Position numbers and translations under genes: made by a program. 5,980 bases of DNA, from assembly GCA_021819985.1 (NCBI GenBank), contig JAKAEG010000201.1, positions 1 to 5,980 of the forward strand, in the 5' to 3' direction. The DNA is from Nitrospirota bacterium (lineage in GTDB: Bacteria; Nitrospirota; Thermodesulfovibrionia; Thermodesulfovibrionales; JdFR-88). Shown one piece after another: positions 4,236 through 5,980 of the stretch (the stretch's first letter is position 1; the number at the start of each line of letters is the position of its first letter). The notes under the pieces are model-generated. The model did no database searches. It had not been told where the DNA came from and was given only the letters and a program-made list of their open reading frames with translations.

Positions 4236-4979
4236 ATGAACATCAGGGAAATAAAGGCGAAGAACATCCTCTCCAAGTCCCAAATCTATGACTACGCTTT
4301 GAACCCCTATGTCGGCTGCCAGCATGCCTGCGTCTATTGCTATGCGAAGTTCATGAAGCGTTTTACGGGCCACAAGGAACCATGGGGAAAGTTCGTAGAC
4401 ATAAAGATAAATGCCCCCAAGCTTCTGGAACGAGAGGTGAAAAAAAAGAAGGTGGGGAGAGTTTGGATAAGCGGCGTGTGCGACCCGTATCAGCCTTTGG
4501 AAAAGAACTACATGATCACGCGTAGATGTCTTGAAATCCTTGTGGATGCCGGTTGGCCGTTTACGATCCAGACTAAATCCCCTCTCGTCCTGAGGGACCT
4601 TGAGATCATAAAGAGAGCAAGTGATGCCGAGGTTTGCTTTACCATAACCACCGCCGACGAGAGGATAAGAAATATCTTCGAGCCGGGCGCGCCGCCTTCA
4701 GCAAAAAGGGTCGAGGCGCTGGAAAGACTCCATTCGGTGGGCATTAGGACCCTTGCCATGATAGCGCCGATACTGCCGGGCTCCGAGGGGCTTATAACCG
4801 GGCTTAAGGGCAAGGTTGACCAGATAATCATTGACCGGCTGAACTATCATTATGCGGACTGGGCGTATAAAAAATATGGGCTGGAATGGGCCATGGAAGA
4901 CAGTTTTTTCCATCAGAAGGCGGATGAGCTGAAGGAGATGTTTGAAAAGGAGGGTATCCCTTGTCAGATCGTCTTTTGA
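4236..4979 (+). CDS. Radical SAM protein, spore photoproduct lyase-like (SplB/COG1533 group)
   Basis: This encodes 247 residues. It has the radical SAM cluster motif CQHACVYC (Cys28, Cys32, Cys35), which ligates a [4Fe-4S] cluster for reductive cleavage of S-adenosylmethionine. The hallmark of the SplB-like group follows: GVCDPYQPLEKNYMITR (about 90-106). Next come IQTKSPLVLRDLEI, FTITTADERIRNIFEPGAPP and MIAPILPGS, which build the partial TIM barrel. The N-terminal SQIYDYALNPYVGC is also typical. Proteins of this type are often labelled DNA repair photolyase-like, but their substrates are mostly unknown. True spore photoproduct lyases are longer, and nothing here points to sporulation. It is cytoplasmic, with no signal peptide. 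The start at 4236 has a modest ribosome binding site. Its 3' end overlaps the convergent SDR remnant by 16 nt. Confidence 0.9.
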   Translation: MNIREIKAKNILSKSQIYDYALNPYVGCQHACVYCYAKFMKRFTGHKEPWGKFVDIKINAPKLLEREVKKKKVGRVWISGVCDPYQPLEKNYMITRRCLEILVDAGWPFTIQTKSPLVLRDLEIIKRASDAEVCFTITTADERIRNIFEPGAPPSAKRVEALERLHSVGIRTLAMIAPILPGSEGLITGLKGKVDQIIIDRLNYHYADWAYKKYGLEWAMEDSFFHQKADELKEMFEKEGIPCQIVF

Positions 4980-5242
4980 CCGGCAACGCCGATTGCTTTT
5001 CGTATATATTCGCCGCGCTCAAGGACATCAAGCATGAAGGCGGCAAGAGTCCTGCGCGAAATTGAGATTGCGGCGGAGGCAATTTCACCCTTGAAGACGC
5101 TATAGGGAGTCATTTCCCCGTTGGTGAGCCGCGGCGGGCGCACAATCGTCCAGTCCAGATTGCACCTGGCAAGCCTTTCCTCCATCCGCCTCATGTCGGC
5201 AAGGCCATAGCGAAACACATAGCGGGCAATATCCGCCGGCAG
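4964..5242 (-). pseudogene. C-terminal remnant of an atypical SDR (NAD(P)-binding) protein
   Basis: About 92 residues match the C-terminal part of NAD(P)-binding SDR-like proteins (PF13460 type). They read LPADIARYVFRYGLADMRRM, then LDWTIVRPPRLTNG, a substrate-side segment, ISRRTLAAFMLDVLERGEYI and a terminal RKAIGVAG. Family members are about 210 residues, so the N-terminal half is missing, including the glycine-rich GxxGxxG nucleotide-binding loop. Upstream the frame runs into GC-rich repeat DNA and meets an in-frame TAA at 5270-5272. A GTG at 5218 could start an 84-residue peptide, but it has no good ribosome binding site and would lack the cofactor site. It is best read as a gene truncated at about 5243-5250, where the repeat cluster starts. 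The 3' end overlaps the radical SAM gene by 16 nt, tail to tail. Confidence 0.75.
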
Positions 5243-5249
5243 TCCACCT

Positions 5250-5290
5250 CCCGGGGTGGGACGGCCGGTTTAAGACGGACCCACCCCGGG
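5250..5290. repeat. Perfect 11-bp inverted repeat (GC-rich palindrome)
   Basis: CCCGGGGTGGG (5250-5260) and CCCACCCCGGG (5280-5290) are exact reverse complements around a 19-bp spacer. The folded strand would be very stable. No T-run follows on either strand, so it is not a classical terminator. Its position at the breakpoint of the SDR gene, and the copies of a related unit that follow, recall REP-type mobile palindromes. Confidence 0.6.
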
Positions 5291-5354
5291 CCGGTTTAAG
5301 GACCCATTTACCGGCCTTTGACTGACGGGGGGCGGGCGGTTTAGAGACCCACCC
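5263..5354 (+). repeat. Three degenerate direct copies of a GGCCGGTTTA..GACCCA unit
   Basis: Copies begin at 5263 (GGCCGGTTTAAGACGGACCC), 5289 (GGCCGGTTTAAGGACCCA) and 5334 (GGGCGGTTTAGAGACCCA). Each has a GC-rich CGGTTTA block, a short variable purine-rich link, and GACCCA. Copies 1 and 3 continue ACCC. Copy 2 is also bounded by CCGGT/ACCGG (5291-5295 and 5310-5314), a small hairpin. Spacings are 26 and 45 bp, so this is not a CRISPR array. The arrangement suits an interspersed palindromic element or a tandem binding site. Confidence 0.55.
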
Positions 5355-5458
5355 TGCAAATCTACTAATCCCCAAGAACGTCTTTCCCCTGTCCCCTATC
5401 TTTTTCCCTGCGCGAGTATGGTTCATGATTGTCTATCGACCTGATTGCGGAGGAGTTC
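5355..5458. other. Leader region of the Cys-rich gene, no gene seen
   Basis: The plus strand here is pyrimidine-rich (CTTTCCCCTGTCCCC, 5382-5396, then CTTTTTCCC). I see no consensus promoter. The notable element is GGAGGAG at 5449-5455, a strong ribosome binding site directly ahead of the ATG at 5459. TTG or ATG codons further upstream lack such a site. Confidence 0.4.
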
Positions 5459-5911
5459 ATGGAAAGGACTTGCGAGTGCGGCGGGAAGACATTTTTGCCG
5501 CACCCCGCCCTAATCAAGGTAATCGACCAGCGGTATTGTTCGAACCCCACGTGCCAGAGGGCACGGAAAAGCAGATGGCAGAAGGCCAAGCTGGCCGGGG
5601 ACAGCGATTACAGGGAGGCCCAGGCTAAGGCCCAGAAGGGGTGGTGCAGCAAGAACCAGGATTATTGGAAGCAGTATCGGCAGAGGAACCCTGAATATGC
5701 GGAGCGGAACCGCCAGAAGCAGCGGGATCGCAACCGGCGGAGGCGCATGATTGCAAAGATGGACGTGCTAAAGACGGAAAACGCCATAATTCCGGGGCGT
5801 TACAGGCTCGTCCCTGTTTGCAACGGGATGATTGCAAAGATGGACGAGCTGATCGTGGATATAGGCGTGATTTCGAAGGGGTTTTCCGGCTGGCCGCAAA
5901 TCAGTCCGTGA
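5459..5911 (+). CDS. Cys-rich (zinc-ribbon-like), Arg/Lys-rich protein with internal repeat, C-terminus probably frameshifted
   Basis: This encodes 150 residues. The N-terminus has a CxC...CxxxxC pattern (Cys5, Cys7, Cys27, Cys32) in CECGGKTFLP and RYCSNPTCQRARKSRWQKAK, suggesting a metal-binding finger. A Gln/Arg/Lys/Tyr-rich segment follows, about residues 45-96 (DYWKQYRQRNPEYAERNRQK and then RNRRRR), suited to nucleic-acid binding. Next are two copies of MIAKMD, at residues 97 and 124. I recall similar uncharacterised proteins in deltaproteobacterial genomes, often near mobile DNA, but know no function. The ATG at 5459 is chosen for its GGAGGAG; a longer frame from TTG at 5429 is less likely. 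The stop comes exactly where a third copy of the repeat (ATTGCAAAGA) begins in a shifted frame, so one base may be missing near 5905-5907. Confidence 0.65.
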   Translation: MERTCECGGKTFLPHPALIKVIDQRYCSNPTCQRARKSRWQKAKLAGDSDYREAQAKAQKGWCSKNQDYWKQYRQRNPEYAERNRQKQRDRNRRRRMIAKMDVLKTENAIIPGRYRLVPVCNGMIAKMDELIVDIGVISKGFSGWPQISP

Positions 5912-5920
5912 TTGCAAAGA
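5747..5920 (+). repeat. Three spaced copies of ATGATTGCAAAGATGGACG
   Basis: Identical 19-bp copies lie at 5747-5765 and 5828-5846, exactly 81 bp (27 codons) apart. A third, partial copy (GTGATTGCAAAGA) lies at 5908-5920, 80 bp further on. The first two encode MIAKMD in frame; the third would encode VIAKRG in the next frame. The 81/80 spacing is the main evidence for a one-base loss. Confidence 0.65.
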
Positions 5921-5980
5921 GAGGACTATCTTTTTTTTGCCTTTCAGGGCTGTTATGCTGGCTGAAATGAACGGGAATCA
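5912..5980 (+). other. Shifted-frame continuation after the Cys-rich gene
   Basis: From 5908 a frame reads VIAKRGLSFFCLSGLLCWLK and stops at 5968-5970. It would form a hydrophobic C-terminal end of the Cys-rich protein if one base were restored. A T-run (5930-5938) is present without a convincing hairpin before it. No further gene can be called before the window ends. Confidence 0.35.

Noticed and set aside
4107..4373. Minus-strand ORF of 88 codons across the radical SAM start
   Set aside because: It overlaps the clear radical SAM gene, has no family resemblance and no good ribosome binding site, and its N-terminal half is antisense to the Cys-motif region.
4698..4913. Minus-strand ORFs within the radical SAM gene
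   Set aside because: They are antisense shadows of a well-supported gene and carry no start signals.
5250..5354. CRISPR array
   Set aside because: Only three degenerate units at unequal spacing, with no uniform spacers and no cas genes in the window.
5100..5426. 108-codon minus-strand ORF over the repeat cluster
   Set aside because: It is a shadow frame in GC-rich DNA, overlaps the SDR remnant in a different frame, and has no recognisable domain.

Overview
The window looks like a bacterial chromosome segment of mixed GC content. My best guess is a deltaproteobacterium (Desulfobacterota), because of the style of the HU protein, the SpoIIAA-like, DUF2127 and SplB-like genes, and the Cys-rich Arg/Lys-rich protein at the right end. 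That assignment is inference from remembered family resemblance, not a search. The middle reads as ordinary small chromosomal genes. The left end, one AT-rich gene and the right end carry signs of gene flux or decay.

Layout, left to right. At 1-855 (minus) is a TIR-like nucleotide-binding protein of the CAP12/Pycsar-effector type. It is split by an apparent one-base insertion near 542-543 and is cut off by the window edge. A 67-codon ORF with a very good ribosome binding site lies just upstream and overlaps its start. Positions 1052-1227 hold no gene I can support. At 1228-1515 (minus) is an HU-family DNA-binding protein, divergent from a DUF2127 membrane protein at 1628-2134 (plus). At 2316-2678 (plus) is a SpoIIAA-like (STAS-fold) protein with its own -10 box, a leader hairpin and a Rho-independent terminator. 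At 2803-3120 (minus) is a 105-residue protein with an AT-hook-like basic tail, driven by a near-consensus promoter. At 3260-3976 (minus) is an AT-rich membrane protein of unknown family, flanked by exact 9-bp direct repeats. At 4236-4979 (plus) is a radical SAM protein of the spore photoproduct lyase-like group. At 4964-5242 (minus) is the C-terminal stump of an atypical SDR (NAD(P)-binding) gene. It breaks next to a GC-rich cluster of inverted and direct repeats at 5250-5354. At 5459-5911 (plus) is a Cys-rich, Arg/Lys-rich protein with an internal repeat, probably frameshifted near its C-terminus.

The genes do not form one pathway. Two small nucleoid-type proteins (HU and the AT-hook-like protein) sit close together but have separate promoters. 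The possible defence component is the TIR-like protein. Its partners, if any, would lie left of the window. I did not find a complete new multi-gene system. The most informative signals are the frameshift in the TIR-like gene, the 9-bp repeats whose collapse rebuilds a reading frame, and the repeat cluster at the SDR breakpoint.
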